Source: Prochlorococcus marinus str. SB (GTDB lineage Bacteria > Cyanobacteriota > Cyanobacteriia > PCC-6307 > Cyanobiaceae). Taken from it: DNA of 64,000 bases. Shown piece by piece: positions 1-8,937 of the stretch. A program made the translations under genes and the position numbers. The stretch spans positions 248,001 through 312,000 of the forward strand of contig NZ_JNAS01000002.1 of assembly GCF_000760115.1 (NCBI RefSeq), given 5' to 3'. The notes under the pieces were generated by a model, which made no database searches, was not told the origin of the DNA, and saw only the letters and a program-made list of their open reading frames with translations. The number at the start of each line of letters is the position of its first letter. Within the stretch, counting starts at the first letter, position 1.

Positions 1-144
1 GAATTACCAATAAAATCTAATGGAGAGTTGTTGGGTCCCAAAAAAGTCTGGCTTAAAATATTATTCATTATTGAGACATGGATCTCTACTCAATTAGAGA
101 AGGAGCTATCCTCACTAAAAATGTTGAGAGAAATATATAGTTAG
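1..144 (+). CDS. C-terminal end of a truncated gene, possibly DNA repair protein RecO
   Basis: An open frame enters from the left edge and stops at 142-144, leaving 47 residues. The tail is basic and helical, with the pattern ETWISTQLEKELSSLKMLRE. Similar tails end RecO, whose last helix often carries a phrase such as 'ERxLRSxxLL', but that resemblance is from memory. RecO would load RecA in recombinational repair. The start lies outside the window, so the identity is a suggestion only. Confidence 0.4.
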   Translation, partial: ELPIKSNGELLGPKKVWLKILFIIETWISTQLEKELSSLKMLREIYS

Positions 145-229
145 CATTTTCATGAAGCATTAAAAAATTTAAAAAATATGATCATGGCGCCTTTGCCTGT
201 TAACTTAATTAATAGTTAATTTAATTAAT

Positions 230-1387
230 GTGGTTCATATTGCCTGGTTGGGGAAAAAATCCCCTTTTTGTGGAAATGTAACTTACGGTAATTCAACTAC
301 TCATGAATTAAAGGCCAGAGGGCATAAAATTAGTTTTATTCATTTCGACAATCCCTCTAGTTCAAATTCATCAAACCCATTATTTCTTGCAAATGATCCT
401 GATGTAAGTCTCCCATATTTAATTAAATCTCAAGTTTATACAATACCCTCGCCAAGGGCAGAAAAAGAGCTAAGGCTATCATTGGGAAGATTAAAACCTG
501 ACATAGTACATGCAAGCCTAACTTTATCTCCTTTAGACTTTAGACTTCCAGAGCTTTGTAATGAAATTAATGTTCCTCTAATAGGAACATTTCATCCACC
601 ATTTGATGCAAAAAATAGAAATCTAACTGCGAGCACTCAACAATTAACATATCAACTTTATGCTCCCTCTTTAGCAAAGTTCGATAAAATAATTATTTTT
701 TCTGAACCTCAAAAAAATGTTCTTGAGAAATTAGGAGTCCCTAAAGAAAAACAAATAATTATTCCAAACGGTGTTGATGAGAATGTTTGGAGACCTTTTT
801 ACAAAAAAAGTAAAAAATATAATCAAGTTAAAAACAAACTTGGAAATGAAAGAATCTTTTTATACATGGGAAGGATTGCAAATGAAAAAAATATAGAGGC
901 ACTTTTACGTTCTTGGCGCCAAACAAGAACTCAAAATTGCAAATTAGTTATTGTTGGGGATGGACCAATGAAGCCAACACTTGAAAATAGTTTTTCTAAC
1001 CTTGGTAATGAGAAATTAATTTGGTGGGGTGCCGAATTAGATTTAGAAACTAGGATAGCAATAATGCAAATAGCAGAAGTATTTTTCTTGCCAAGCTTAG
1101 TAGAAGGTTTATCATTATCACTTTTAGAGGCAATGTCGGCTGGTACTGCTTGTGTAGCTACAGATGCCGGAGCGGATGGTGAAGTTTTAGATAACGGAGC
1201 AGGAATAGTAATTTCAACTGATAATGTGGCTGCACAATTAAAAACTATAATCCCAATTCTTGTAGAACACCCTGCATTTACAAAAGATCTTGGAGAAAAA
1301 GCTAGAGAACGTGTACTTGAGAGATACACAATTACTAAAAATATAAATTCACTTGAAAAAGTTTATATGAACTTAAAAGATAATTGA
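230..1387 (+). CDS. GT4-family (GT-B fold) glycosyltransferase
   Basis: This 385-residue protein has the two-domain GT-B layout. The N-terminal half is a Rossmann-like acceptor domain. The C-terminal half carries the nucleotide-sugar motifs MGRIANEKN, IVGDGPM and the EGLSLSLLE form of the E(x7)E signature, followed by AMSAGTACVATDAGADGEVL. The family transfers sugars from NDP-sugars to lipid, polysaccharide or small-molecule acceptors in the cytoplasm or at the membrane face. The acceptor cannot be read from the sequence. The start is GTG at 230; the ATG two bases earlier is out of frame. The gene converges on proC with only a few bases between stops. Confidence 0.85.
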   Translation: MVHIAWLGKKSPFCGNVTYGNSTTHELKARGHKISFIHFDNPSSSNSSNPLFLANDPDVSLPYLIKSQVYTIPSPRAEKELRLSLGRLKPDIVHASLTLSPLDFRLPELCNEINVPLIGTFHPPFDAKNRNLTASTQQLTYQLYAPSLAKFDKIIIFSEPQKNVLEKLGVPKEKQIIIPNGVDENVWRPFYKKSKKYNQVKNKLGNERIFLYMGRIANEKNIEALLRSWRQTRTQNCKLVIVGDGPMKPTLENSFSNLGNEKLIWWGAELDLETRIAIMQIAEVFFLPSLVEGLSLSLLEAMSAGTACVATDAGADGEVLDNGAGIVISTDNVAAQLKTIIPILVEHPAFTKDLGEKARERVLERYTITKNINSLEKVYMNLKDN

Positions 1388-1392
1388 AAACA

Positions 1393-2226
1393 CTAACCAA
1401 ACTCTTTACTTCGATTACTAGCTGAAACTATTGATTCAATTAATGCTGACCTTACACTCTTTTTTTCTAAAACCCTTAAAGCAGAGATAGTTGTTCCACC
1501 TGGAGAGGTTACTAAATTTTTAAGCTCAGAAGTAGTAAGTTTATTTTCCTTTATTAAACAAATAGTCCCTAAAATCATTTCCATAACAAGTTCCTCTGAA
1601 ATTTTTTTTGGTAATCCCCCGCTTAATCCTCCATCACTTAATGCTTCTATGATCAAAGCAATAATTGCAGGGCCTGATGAAGTTAAAGCTAAAAATATAT
1701 CAAGGTAATCTTCAGTAAATTCATAAATTTTACTAGTATTTTCAAATAATTTTTTTGTGAATTGTTTCTGATCTTCTGTAATTTCTTCTCCCCAAGAAAC
1801 CCCTGTTAAACCTTTTCCAATAGTTATTGGAATATTTGTAACCACCCTCACACATTTATGATTAGGAAACTTTTGAGCAAGTCTATTTATTGAAACTCCG
1901 GCAAGAATAGAAACTATTAAATTGTCCTTATTTTTTATATGATGGGCCTCACTTATGTCATTTAATTGTTGGGGTTTTATCGAAAGAAGTTTATATTTAC
2001 AATCCCAAATTATTTTTGACTCTTTTGAACCTGATTTATAAACGTTTATATTATGTTTATAATTTTTTTTTATATTTTCTAAACTTTTTTCTGATTTTAC
2101 TACACAAAAAACTTTCTCTGGCTGAATTAATTTGTTATCTAATAGAGGGGTAACTATAGCACGTGCAATATTTCCAAAACCAATAATCGCAATTTTATCT
2201 GTCACAGATTCATCATGAATAAGCAC
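1393..2226 (-). CDS. proC: pyrroline-5-carboxylate reductase
   Basis: ProC reduces 1-pyrroline-5-carboxylate to proline with NAD(P)H, the last step of proline synthesis in the cytoplasm. The 277-residue protein has the N-terminal nucleotide-binding fold ([13 protein letters not shown]) and the conserved C-terminal dimerisation helices: [18 protein letters not shown], then [15 protein letters not shown]. It overlaps the end of sepF upstream by 14 bp, so the two are probably translated from one message. The proC-sepF-pipY-pipX order is conserved in picocyanobacteria and is often seen in other cyanobacteria and Gram-positives. Confidence 0.93.
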   Translation of the reverse strand: MLIHDESVTDKIAIIGFGNIARAIVTPLLDNKLIQPEKVFCVVKSEKSLENIKKNYKHNINVYKSGSKESKIIWDCKYKLLSIKPQQLNDISEAHHIKNKDNLIVSILAGVSINRLAQKFPNHKCVRVVTNIPITIGKGLTGVSWGEEITEDQKQFTKKLFENTSKIYEFTEDYLDIFLALTSSGPAIIALIIEALSDGGLSGGLPKKISEELVMEMILGTICLIKENKLTTSELKNLVTSPGGTTISALRVLEKKSVRSALIESIVSASNRSKEFG

Positions 2227-2788
2227 TTAATTTAGAATTACCCCATGCCGGTTCAGGAGTAGTATTTTTGCCCAAACTATATTGTGGTGTGTTTTCTGTA
2301 GACACAGAAGAGGGAGAAGCTTCTTCTGGGGAAGAACTAGTTACATTTACACAACTTGGAGCAAAAAGGAAAATACTTTCGCCGACTCTCTCTTGATGTC
2401 CATCAATTGCATATGTGCCCCCAGCAATAAAATCAACCGCTCTTTGAGCTTGATCAGGATCCATCATAGTTAAATTGAGAATTACAGTTTTTCTTTCTCT
2501 TAATGCTTGTATGGCTTGAGGCATCTCATCAAAACTTCTTGGTTCCATTAAGCTTACTTCTGATGATGAATTTGAGATTCCAGGCATACCAACTACTTTT
2601 GATGATCTGTTGTTATTCATAAAATCGAATGGATTGGAATTTGCAAGGGCATTTGCATTCTTTGGATTTTGTTTGAAATTATTAATATCATTTAATTCAT
2701 CCTCTGAAGCATAATCCAACTCTTCAAAATCATCATCGAGATACTCATCCCCTGCAACTACTGCCTTTAATCTAGAAATAAGTGACAC
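2213..2788 (-). CDS. sepF: cell division protein SepF
   Basis: SepF (Ylmf/Cdv2) anchors and aligns FtsZ filaments at the division septum. The 191-residue protein has a short amphipathic N-terminus ([13 protein letters not shown]), an acidic low-complexity linker to about residue 75, then the SepF core ([46 protein letters not shown]). The C-terminal tail after about residue 150 is disordered. It precedes proC and follows pipY at a 151-bp gap. Confidence 0.92.
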   Translation of the reverse strand: MSLISRLKAVVAGDEYLDDDFEELDYASEDELNDINNFKQNPKNANALANSNPFDFMNNNRSSKVVGMPGISNSSSEVSLMEPRSFDEMPQAIQALRERKTVILNLTMMDPDQAQRAVDFIAGGTYAIDGHQERVGESIFLFAPSCVNVTSSSPEEASPSSVSTENTPQYSLGKNTTPEPAWGNSKLSAYS

Positions 2789-2939
2789 CTTTTAAATCCT
2801 CTTGAAATTGATTACTAAGGTTTAAGAACCTTAAGTAATAGATTCATTTTTTAAATGAATAAACTACCTATACTTAAATAACGTTAGTTGAACTTTACTG
2901 CAAGTTTATAGATAAGATTTTTATAAAAAAAATAATTTA

Positions 2940-3575
2940 TTAAGATCTACCTCCAAAAATCAATGATCCTAGTCTTAACCACGTTGATCCAGCATCAATA
3001 GCCTCCTCCCAATCACCTGACATCCCCATGGAACAATCTGGTAGTTGTAGAGAATCAGCTAAAGCACGACATTTTTTGAACAACCCTGAATTTTCTTTAG
3101 AGCTAAGTCCTTTAGGATTGATAGTCATCAAACCGATTAATGAAATATTTTTCAACTCTTGAATTTCTTTCCATTTCAAAATCAAAAATTCAGGATTAAA
3201 GCCTCCTTTAGTTGGGTCATCACTCAACTTAACCTGCAACATTATTGATGGATTTTTCTTCTCTTCACGTGAAATATTAGAAATCTTTTGCAACTTTTCA
3301 AATGAATCTACTGAATGAATATATTTAAAATTTTGAACTATTTTTCTTATTTTATTACTTTGTATTCTTCCAATAAAATGCCAATTTATTTGCTTAAGAT
3401 CTTTTAGGGTTAATTGTTTTTCAAAGGCCTCTTGAACCTTACTTTCACCAAAATCGTTCTGACCTATATTTTGAATAGTCTTGATTTCTTGACTTTTAAA
3501 TCCTTTACTTACCGCAAGAATATTTACATTTGATGGTATTTTATTTTTTATTTTTAAATAATTTGAAGGGTTCAC
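2940..3575 (-). CDS. pipY: YggS/PipY family PLP homeostasis protein
   Basis: This family binds pyridoxal phosphate without a known catalytic role and keeps vitamin B6 vitamers and amino acids balanced. The 211-residue protein is a single TIM-barrel domain with the PLP lysine in ILAVSKG near residue 24. The typical segments INWHFIGRIQSNK, IHSVDS, GLMTINP and MSGDWEEAIDAGSTWLRLGSLIFGGR follow. Its stop-to-start gap to pipX is 3 bp. That linkage is known in cyanobacteria, where PipX and PipY are functionally connected. Confidence 0.92.
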   Translation of the reverse strand: MNPSNYLKIKNKIPSNVNILAVSKGFKSQEIKTIQNIGQNDFGESKVQEAFEKQLTLKDLKQINWHFIGRIQSNKIRKIVQNFKYIHSVDSFEKLQKISNISREEKKNPSIMLQVKLSDDPTKGGFNPEFLILKWKEIQELKNISLIGLMTINPKGLSSKENSGLFKKCRALADSLQLPDCSMGMSGDWEEAIDAGSTWLRLGSLIFGGRS

Positions 3576-3578
3576 CTT

Positions 3579-3845
3579 TTATAAGAAAGTTTGCGTGAAT
3601 AAATTCTCCCATTTAGATAGTTCTTCAGATCCTTTTCTTCTAGCCTTTTGGAAGTTTAATTCAGCCTGATTACGGGCATCTAAATAAGGTATGACTTCAA
3701 AAAAAACTTCTCTCTGTTGAACTTGTACCAAAAAAAACATTTTTTGAGCGTATAAAGTCGCATAAATATCTCTCCCATCGTTTCCAGGAGAAACTTGATA
3801 TAGCATGCCAAATGTTGGATGGTTTAAATAACGCTCAGAACTCAA
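3579..3845 (-). CDS. pipX: PipX, PII/NtcA co-regulator
   Basis: PipX binds NtcA to raise expression of nitrogen genes and is sequestered by the PII protein when nitrogen is sufficient. The 88-residue protein has the Tudor-like N-terminal body (YLNHPTFGMLYQV, YATLYAQKMFFLVQ) and two C-terminal helices. The start is TTG at 3845: the protein then begins MSSERYLNHPTFG, which lines up with the known PipX N-terminus, and no upstream ATG fits. It is the first gene of the tight pipX-pipY pair. Confidence 0.93.
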   Translation of the reverse strand: MSSERYLNHPTFGMLYQVSPGNDGRDIYATLYAQKMFFLVQVQQREVFFEVIPYLDARNQAELNFQKARRKGSEELSKWENLFTQTFL

Positions 3846-3864
3846 ACCTAAAATATTTTGTTAT

Positions 3865-4779
3865 TTATATTGCACCATACAGTTTTCTAAGGAAAATTGC
3901 TATGCAAATAAAACAAATCGATAATGTATTAACAATTACATTGAGAGATTTTGAAGGATAAAGAGTTCTGAATCTATTGGTTTTTATAATAATTTTTTTC
4001 TTTGAGAGTAATGATTCTGCTCCATGATCAATTCTCAGAAATATATTTTGAAATAACCTCTCCACTAAGATTAATAAAACATTAAAGGATTTCTTTAATC
4101 CTAAATTTCGAAAATTTATTGATCTAACCGACACTGATTTAACGATATTTTGAAGTTCTTCTTGCACTAGAGGAATAAAACGTAATGCAATTAACAACTG
4201 AAAAAGCCACTTACTAGTAGGCAATCCAATCTTTCTTAATGGATACATAAACCAACTTAATCCCCATACAATGTCTTCCTGCAATGTGGTTAAAAGCATC
4301 AAATTCACACTATGAATAACAGTAAATATCAAAGTTGAGGTTTTTATTCCTAGTTCAAAAGCTTTTCTTGATAAGTTGTAGGGACCAAAATTAATAAACC
4401 ATATCTTCTGCGAAGAAATTTGCAAAATATTCCATTCTTTTTGGCTTTCCAGTACTACTTGCAACTCATTGGGATTTCTTAAGTAGCCATCAAGAGATTG
4501 AATATCAGACGAGGCAAGTATTGATATACATCCAATTAATAGTGATAAACATGAGAGAAAAAATAATGATCGCCACCATACTCTAGATGGCAATAAACTT
4601 AAAAAAGTAATTAATAGTAAAAAACCTACTAAACTCAATCTCCATATTGGACCTGCCCAAATTGGAGTGATTAAAAATATCATTACGATAATTATTTTTA
4701 ATCTACTATCTATAATTCTGAGCCAACTTCTATTACCATGAACGTATTGACCAACAGAAAATTTGGTTAGCAAATTCAT
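3865..4779 (-). CDS. energy-coupling factor (CbiQ/EcfT) transmembrane component
   Basis: The 304-residue protein has about five hydrophobic segments and the cytoplasmic helix pair of the CbiQ/EcfT family (SVSVRSINFRNLGLKKSF corresponds to the Ala-Arg-Gly coupling region). EcfT components join a substrate-binding S protein to ATPases for vitamin or metal uptake at the cell membrane. No S component or ATPase lies beside it, so the substrate is unknown. Its ATG shares one base with the der stop (TAATG on the minus strand), which implies translational coupling. Confidence 0.8.
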   Translation of the reverse strand: MNLLTKFSVGQYVHGNRSWLRIIDSRLKIIIVMIFLITPIWAGPIWRLSLVGFLLLITFLSLLPSRVWWRSLFFLSCLSLLIGCISILASSDIQSLDGYLRNPNELQVVLESQKEWNILQISSQKIWFINFGPYNLSRKAFELGIKTSTLIFTVIHSVNLMLLTTLQEDIVWGLSWFMYPLRKIGLPTSKWLFQLLIALRFIPLVQEELQNIVKSVSVRSINFRNLGLKKSFNVLLILVERLFQNIFLRIDHGAESLLSKKKIIIKTNRFRTLYPSKSLNVIVNTLSICFICIAIFLRKLYGAI

Positions 4780-6152
4780 TAATCTTTTTGAATTAACTCA
4801 ATATTTTCTCTTTCGACTTCTTTATTTAAAGCTCTTTGCTGTTTTCCTCTCCAAAGTAAAATGAGGGGTGTGCCTTCAAAGCCTAAATTTACTCTAATTT
4901 GTTTTTCAATATATCTTCTATAAGTTATTCCGAATAATTTAGGGTCATTTACAAAAAGAGTAAAAGTGGGAGGTTTGTTTTTTACTTGAGTACCGTAATA
5001 AAGCCTACCCTGCTTGCCACTTCTTTTCGTTGGAGGACTTTTCCAACTGATTGATTCTTTAAGTACTTCATTAACTATTGATGTTGTAACTCTTCTTCTA
5101 TGTTGATTTACAGCATAAAGAGCATGCTCAAAAATATTATCAACTCTTTGACCAGTTAAGGCAGATATAAAAATCATTTTTGACCAGTGTAAAAAATAAA
5201 GTTTAGATCTAAGTTCTTTTTCTACTTGATAAATTGTTGAACTATTTTTTTCTACAAGATCCCATTTATTAACAACAATTATACATGCTCTGCCTTGTTC
5301 TTCTATGCGCCCAGCCAGCTTCTGGTCTTGATCAGTTACTCCATCGACAGCATCTATAACTAAAACACAAACATCACTTCTATCTATAGATTTAAAAGCC
5401 CTATTAATACCAAAGAATTCAGTACCATATTTAACATTTTTCTTTCTTCTAATCCCAGCAGTATCAATGATTTTCCAATGATTATCACCTTTTTTAATAA
5501 GCGTATCTATTGAATCAGTTGTCGTACCACTAATATCACTAACTATTGCTCTTTTTTCTCCACAGATTGAATTTAACAAACTAGATTTACCAACATTAGG
5601 CCTACCAATAATCGACATCATTATCTTTTCTTCATCATCCTGGATATTATTTTCAGGAAGTTCGCCAATAACGAGATCTAAAAGATCTCCAGTACCTGAA
5701 CCATGAATAGCCGAAACAGGATTAGGTTCTCCTAATCCTAATTTCCAGAACTCTGAAGCCAAGGATATTCCTAGAGTAGTCGATTCGCATTTATTAACAG
5801 CAACAATTGTTTTACAGCTTGAGTTTCTTAACCATTTTGCTATTGATAAATCACCATCAGTAACGCCTTGATTCCCATCTACCACAAGTAATGCGAGTGA
5901 AGCCTCTTCTAGAGCCAAGAAAACTTGTGTCCTTATCTCAGGGAGAAATTCACTATCATCATCAAAAACTAAACCTCCAGTATCAACTATTTGAAATTCC
6001 TTACCTCCCCATGAAGCATTTTGATAAGTTCTATCTCTTGTAACACCAGGCTTATCAAATACTATTGCATCATTACTTTGGCAAAGACGATTAACTAAGG
6101 TAGATTTCCCAACGTTAGGTCTTCCGATAATTGCTATTGTAGGAAGAATCAA
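4779..6152 (-). CDS. der: ribosome biogenesis GTPase Der (EngA)
   Basis: Der matures the 50S ribosomal subunit. The 457-residue protein has two tandem G domains. The first has GRPNVGKST near residue 9, then DTGG and NKCE. The second has GRPNVGKSS near residue 180, then [14 protein letters not shown] and NKWD. A KH-like C-terminal domain ends in [14 protein letters not shown]. Length and motif order are typical and no key residue is missing. It is the first gene of the der-ecfT pair. Confidence 0.96.
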   Translation of the reverse strand: MILPTIAIIGRPNVGKSTLVNRLCQSNDAIVFDKPGVTRDRTYQNASWGGKEFQIVDTGGLVFDDDSEFLPEIRTQVFLALEEASLALLVVDGNQGVTDGDLSIAKWLRNSSCKTIVAVNKCESTTLGISLASEFWKLGLGEPNPVSAIHGSGTGDLLDLVIGELPENNIQDDEEKIMMSIIGRPNVGKSSLLNSICGEKRAIVSDISGTTTDSIDTLIKKGDNHWKIIDTAGIRRKKNVKYGTEFFGINRAFKSIDRSDVCVLVIDAVDGVTDQDQKLAGRIEEQGRACIIVVNKWDLVEKNSSTIYQVEKELRSKLYFLHWSKMIFISALTGQRVDNIFEHALYAVNQHRRRVTTSIVNEVLKESISWKSPPTKRSGKQGRLYYGTQVKNKPPTFTLFVNDPKLFGITYRRYIEKQIRVNLGFEGTPLILLWRGKQQRALNKEVERENIELIQKD

Positions 6153-6226
6153 TTCTTCTCTCCAAAGAAAGTAGTATCCATTACAACTATACCTTTAATA
6201 GAATCATTTACCTTTTTCAGAAAAAC

Positions 6227-6712
6227 TTATTTAATTTCTGGATCGCCAAAATGTCCTTTAACTGGATTAACAGGGGGTGAACAAGTACTTGGCATTAATC
6301 CACTTTCTTTTGAAAAACAATCATTTTCAATCGCCCAATAAATCAACCAATTTACTGCCGTCGCTCTTCTAGTTCTTCTCGGATAAAGTTCATTAATCTT
6401 ATAGCCTTTAAAATTAAGAAAATTTTTCAATCCCTGTTTATACTCTTTTGGAATTGATCGAGTCAAATGTACTGAGGCTGGTCGCTCTGAAATGATTTGA
6501 GGAGCTTTTTCAAATTTTTCTGACCAATAAGAAGGGGTTAATGCGCTAAAGGCCCAATGATCTATAGAGAGTTCTTTAGTATAAAAAAGTCTTTCCCAAA
6601 CCAATTCACAAACAAAAACATCACTAACCCTATCTTCGAGAACAAGAAATAATAGATCCTTACATATTGGCCATGTAAATTGATTTTCAACTAATTCTTC
6701 TTTTTTATACAT
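6227..6712 (-). CDS. DUF1823 family protein
   Basis: This is a 161-residue cyanobacterial protein of unknown function. The central stretch RPASVHLTRSIPKEYKQGLK, followed by FKGYKINELYPRRTRRATAVNWLI, matches what I recall of DUF1823. No membrane segment or signal peptide is visible, and the last 25 residues are proline-rich. Its start shares one base with the cobI stop (TAATG on the minus strand), so it is probably expressed with cobI. That linkage is not evidence of a role in cobalamin synthesis. Confidence 0.7.
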   Translation of the reverse strand: MYKKEELVENQFTWPICKDLLFLVLEDRVSDVFVCELVWERLFYTKELSIDHWAFSALTPSYWSEKFEKAPQIISERPASVHLTRSIPKEYKQGLKNFLNFKGYKINELYPRRTRRATAVNWLIYWAIENDCFSKESGLMPSTCSPPVNPVKGHFGDPEIK

Positions 6713-7467
6713 TAATCGAACCTTATCAAAATCAAAGAGAAATAAGGCATAAATTCCTTTTTATATTGTGATGCATATTGAATAATTTGATCAGGCATCC
6801 CAACACTTAAAGCTATTAATGATGTATTGATGATATCCTCTCTTTTTAAAATTTCTCTGACTAAATTCCATCTTTTGCCAACTTTCATAATTGCCAATAC
6901 CGTTTTATTTGACTTACTTTCCCTAATTAGGGTTGTTAATTCAGATTCTGAAGAAGGGCATTCTTTAATGATCAAGGTCTCGCCTTTTTTTACCAAATCA
7001 AAATCATTCAAAGCTGCTGCTGCTGAAATAGAGGAAATACCAGGTATTGTTTTGGTAATAATTTCAGCATGATTATTTTTTATTAACCTCAAAATATTAG
7101 AGGAACTTGCAAATAGTGAAGTATCTCCAAGACAAAGTAAAACAACTGATTCTCCATTTTTTATATATTTAACAATTTTTTCTACAGCATTAGACCATAT
7201 TTCATCTGGATCAAAATCCTTCCTAGCCATGGGAAAGATGATAGGTATATTTTTTTTAAATTTGGTGTAATTCTTGACTATTTCTGCAGCGAAACTCTTT
7301 TTATTATCATCTGATATTGGGAAAACTATAACTTTCGCTTTTTTTATTGCATCTACAGCCGCAATTGTTAAAAGCGATGGATCTCCAGGGCCTACACCAA
7401 CGATGGTGAATGTTGGTAAATCAGTTTTATATCGATTAAGTAAACTTAAGAACTTGTTTATTATCAT
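6712..7467 (-). CDS. cobI: precorrin-2 C20-methyltransferase
   Basis: CobI/CbiL methylates C-20 of precorrin-2 with S-adenosylmethionine during B12-type corrinoid synthesis. The protein has the tetrapyrrole methylase signature (IVGVGPGDPSLLTIAAVDAI), the middle motif VVLLCLGDTSLFASSS, and the PGISSISAAAALN loop. The ATG at 7467 was chosen. The frame extends to a TTG at 7509, but that would overlap miaE by 26 bp and adds no conserved residues. Marine Prochlorococcus makes its own cobamide, in line with this gene. Confidence 0.9.
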   Translation of the reverse strand: MIINKFLSLLNRYKTDLPTFTIVGVGPGDPSLLTIAAVDAIKKAKVIVFPISDDNKKSFAAEIVKNYTKFKKNIPIIFPMARKDFDPDEIWSNAVEKIVKYIKNGESVVLLCLGDTSLFASSSNILRLIKNNHAEIITKTIPGISSISAAAALNDFDLVKKGETLIIKECPSSESELTTLIRESKSNKTVLAIMKVGKRWNLVREILKREDIINTSLIALSVGMPDQIIQYASQYKKEFMPYFSLILIRFD

Positions 7468-7483
7468 TTTTATTTTATTAACT

Positions 7484-8092
7484 TTAGCTATGTACCCTTG
7501 GCAATACAAAAGTTTCAGCTAGTATTGACGACTCAATTTCAGACAATTCCTCTAACCTTTTGAAAGTTTGATTTTTAGAGAATTTAGTTTGCGCTAATTT
7601 CCAATAAACTCCAAAATGTCTTGCCTCACTCTCAAGCAGAGACTCATAGAGGGATTTAAATGATTTATCTTCAGAATTCAGCGCAAGTAAGCTTAATCTT
7701 TCATGACTTCTTGCTTCAATAAGTCCTGCTATTAAGAAACTATCAAGCATTCTATTGGGCTCTTCCTTTCTTATATTCTTGGACAATTCAGCCCCATATG
7801 GAGGCGGTTTTAAGGACTCAAGAGAATGTCCAAGATCCTTTAAAAAATAAAGTATTTTTTCAAAATGCTCTAATTCCTCTCTCGCTATTGGGCTTAAAAC
7901 TTCTGCCAGATTTGGTTCTGATGGATATCTAAACATCAATTGAATAGCTACTCCTGCTGCTTTTCTTTCACAATGAGCATGGTCAATAAGAATATCGATT
8001 GGATTAGATAATGCGAGTTCGATCCACTTATCTGAGGTTAATGACGATAAATATTTAATATGAGAAGAAGGCCTTTTAAAATCAACTAGCAT
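7484..8092 (-). CDS. miaE: tRNA-(ms2io6A)-hydroxylase-like diiron protein
   Basis: MiaE hydroxylates the isopentenyl group of the modified adenosine next to the anticodon in some tRNAs, using a diiron centre. The 202-residue helical protein shows ferritin-like metal ligands in HAHCERKAAGVAIQLM, EELEHFEKIL, EARSHERL and LLESEARHFGVYW. Its ATG follows the aroQ stop with no spacer, so aroQ and miaE should be co-translated. Family assignment is firm; the exact modification in this organism is inferred. Confidence 0.88.
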   Translation of the reverse strand: MLVDFKRPSSHIKYLSSLTSDKWIELALSNPIDILIDHAHCERKAAGVAIQLMFRYPSEPNLAEVLSPIAREELEHFEKILYFLKDLGHSLESLKPPPYGAELSKNIRKEEPNRMLDSFLIAGLIEARSHERLSLLALNSEDKSFKSLYESLLESEARHFGVYWKLAQTKFSKNQTFKRLEELSEIESSILAETFVLPRVHS

Positions 8093-8533
8093 TTAATTTT
8101 TACTATTTAAATATCCAATGATTCCTTCAAGAGCTAAGGAATAACTTGATATACCAAATCCACTAATAATTCCTATAGCTTTATCTGTAAGAAAAGATTC
8201 TTTGCGAAAATCTTCTCTACTAAAAATATTTGAAATATGTAACTCTACAAATGGAATTTTTGATCCAATTAAAGCATCTCTAATGGAAATCGAGGTATGA
8301 GTAAAAGCACCAGCATTTATAAGAATACCTTGAATACTTTTTACAGAATCCTGAATTTTATCTACTATTTCCCCTTCATGATTACTTTGAAAACATTCAA
8401 GATTAATACTTTTTTGTTTAGCAACCTTAGTTAAATCTTCTTCTATGTCGCCCAATGTTTTATTTCCATATATTTCAGGTTCTCTAGTTCCCAAAAGATT
8501 GAGATTTGGTCCATTTATCAATAGTATATTCAT
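8093..8533 (-). CDS. aroQ: 3-dehydroquinate dehydratase, type II
   Basis: AroQ dehydrates 3-dehydroquinate to 3-dehydroshikimate in the shikimate pathway. The protein is 146 residues, typical of the dodecameric type II enzyme. Visible motifs are [18 protein letters not shown] with the catalytic Tyr, [26 protein letters not shown], and [19 protein letters not shown] with the active-site His and Arg. I chose the ATG giving MNILLING; another ATG (8536) and a TTG (8539) lie directly upstream. A 100-bp gap separates it from divergent tRNA-Tyr. Confidence 0.94.
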   Translation of the reverse strand: MNILLINGPNLNLLGTREPEIYGNKTLGDIEEDLTKVAKQKSINLECFQSNHEGEIVDKIQDSVKSIQGILINAGAFTHTSISIRDALIGSKIPFVELHISNIFSREDFRKESFLTDKAIGIISGFGISSYSLALEGIIGYLNSKN

Positions 8534-8634
8534 CATCAATAAAGTCTTTTCTATTAAATGCTATCTAGAAAGAAACAAAAAATCCAAAACATTTTCACAC
8601 AAAGTGACCATTAACTGATAAGTTCAAATAGTGG

Positions 8635-8716
8635 GGGTCGGTGCCCGAGTGGTTAAAGGGGGCGGACTGTAAATCCGCTGGCTCTGCCTACGTTGGTTCA
8701 AATCCAACCCGGCCCA
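8635..8716 (+). tRNA. tRNA-Tyr (GTA)
   Basis: An 82-nt cloverleaf with acceptor GGGTCGG pairing to CCGGCCC (one G-T pair), anticodon GTA, a long class II variable arm and a TTCAAAT T-loop. CCA is not encoded. It lies 10 bp upstream of tRNA-Thr. Confidence 0.95.
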
Positions 8717-8726
8717 CTTTAAAATT

Positions 8727-8798
<72 letters not shown>

Positions 8799-8893
8799 TA
8801 CCCAAAAGCCTTACTACCACTAAAGTTTAAGAGAATCAGAGATAATTTGATAAATGCCAGATATATCCAGATATATCCCTAATATATGCAATC

Positions 8894-8914
8894 CACTCTA
8901 ATTTCTGCTCTAAT
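8894..8914 (+). repeat. putative integrase arm-type repeats, left end
   Basis: Two copies of CTCTAAT at a 12-bp period lie 95 bp inside the attL core. A near copy (CTCTAGT then CTCTAAT, also at 12 bp) lies 67 bp inside attR at 29615-29635. Paired direct repeats inside both ends are what arm-binding sites of a tyrosine recombinase look like. A second pair, AGATATATCC twice at a 10-bp period, lies just upstream near 8860-8880. Confidence 0.5.
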
Positions 8915-8937
8915 AGAGGAAATAGATATTATTTCAA

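Noticed and set aside
931-1329. 132-codon minus-strand frame within the glycosyltransferase
   Set aside because: Antisense shadow of a clear GT4 protein; no motif and no start signal.
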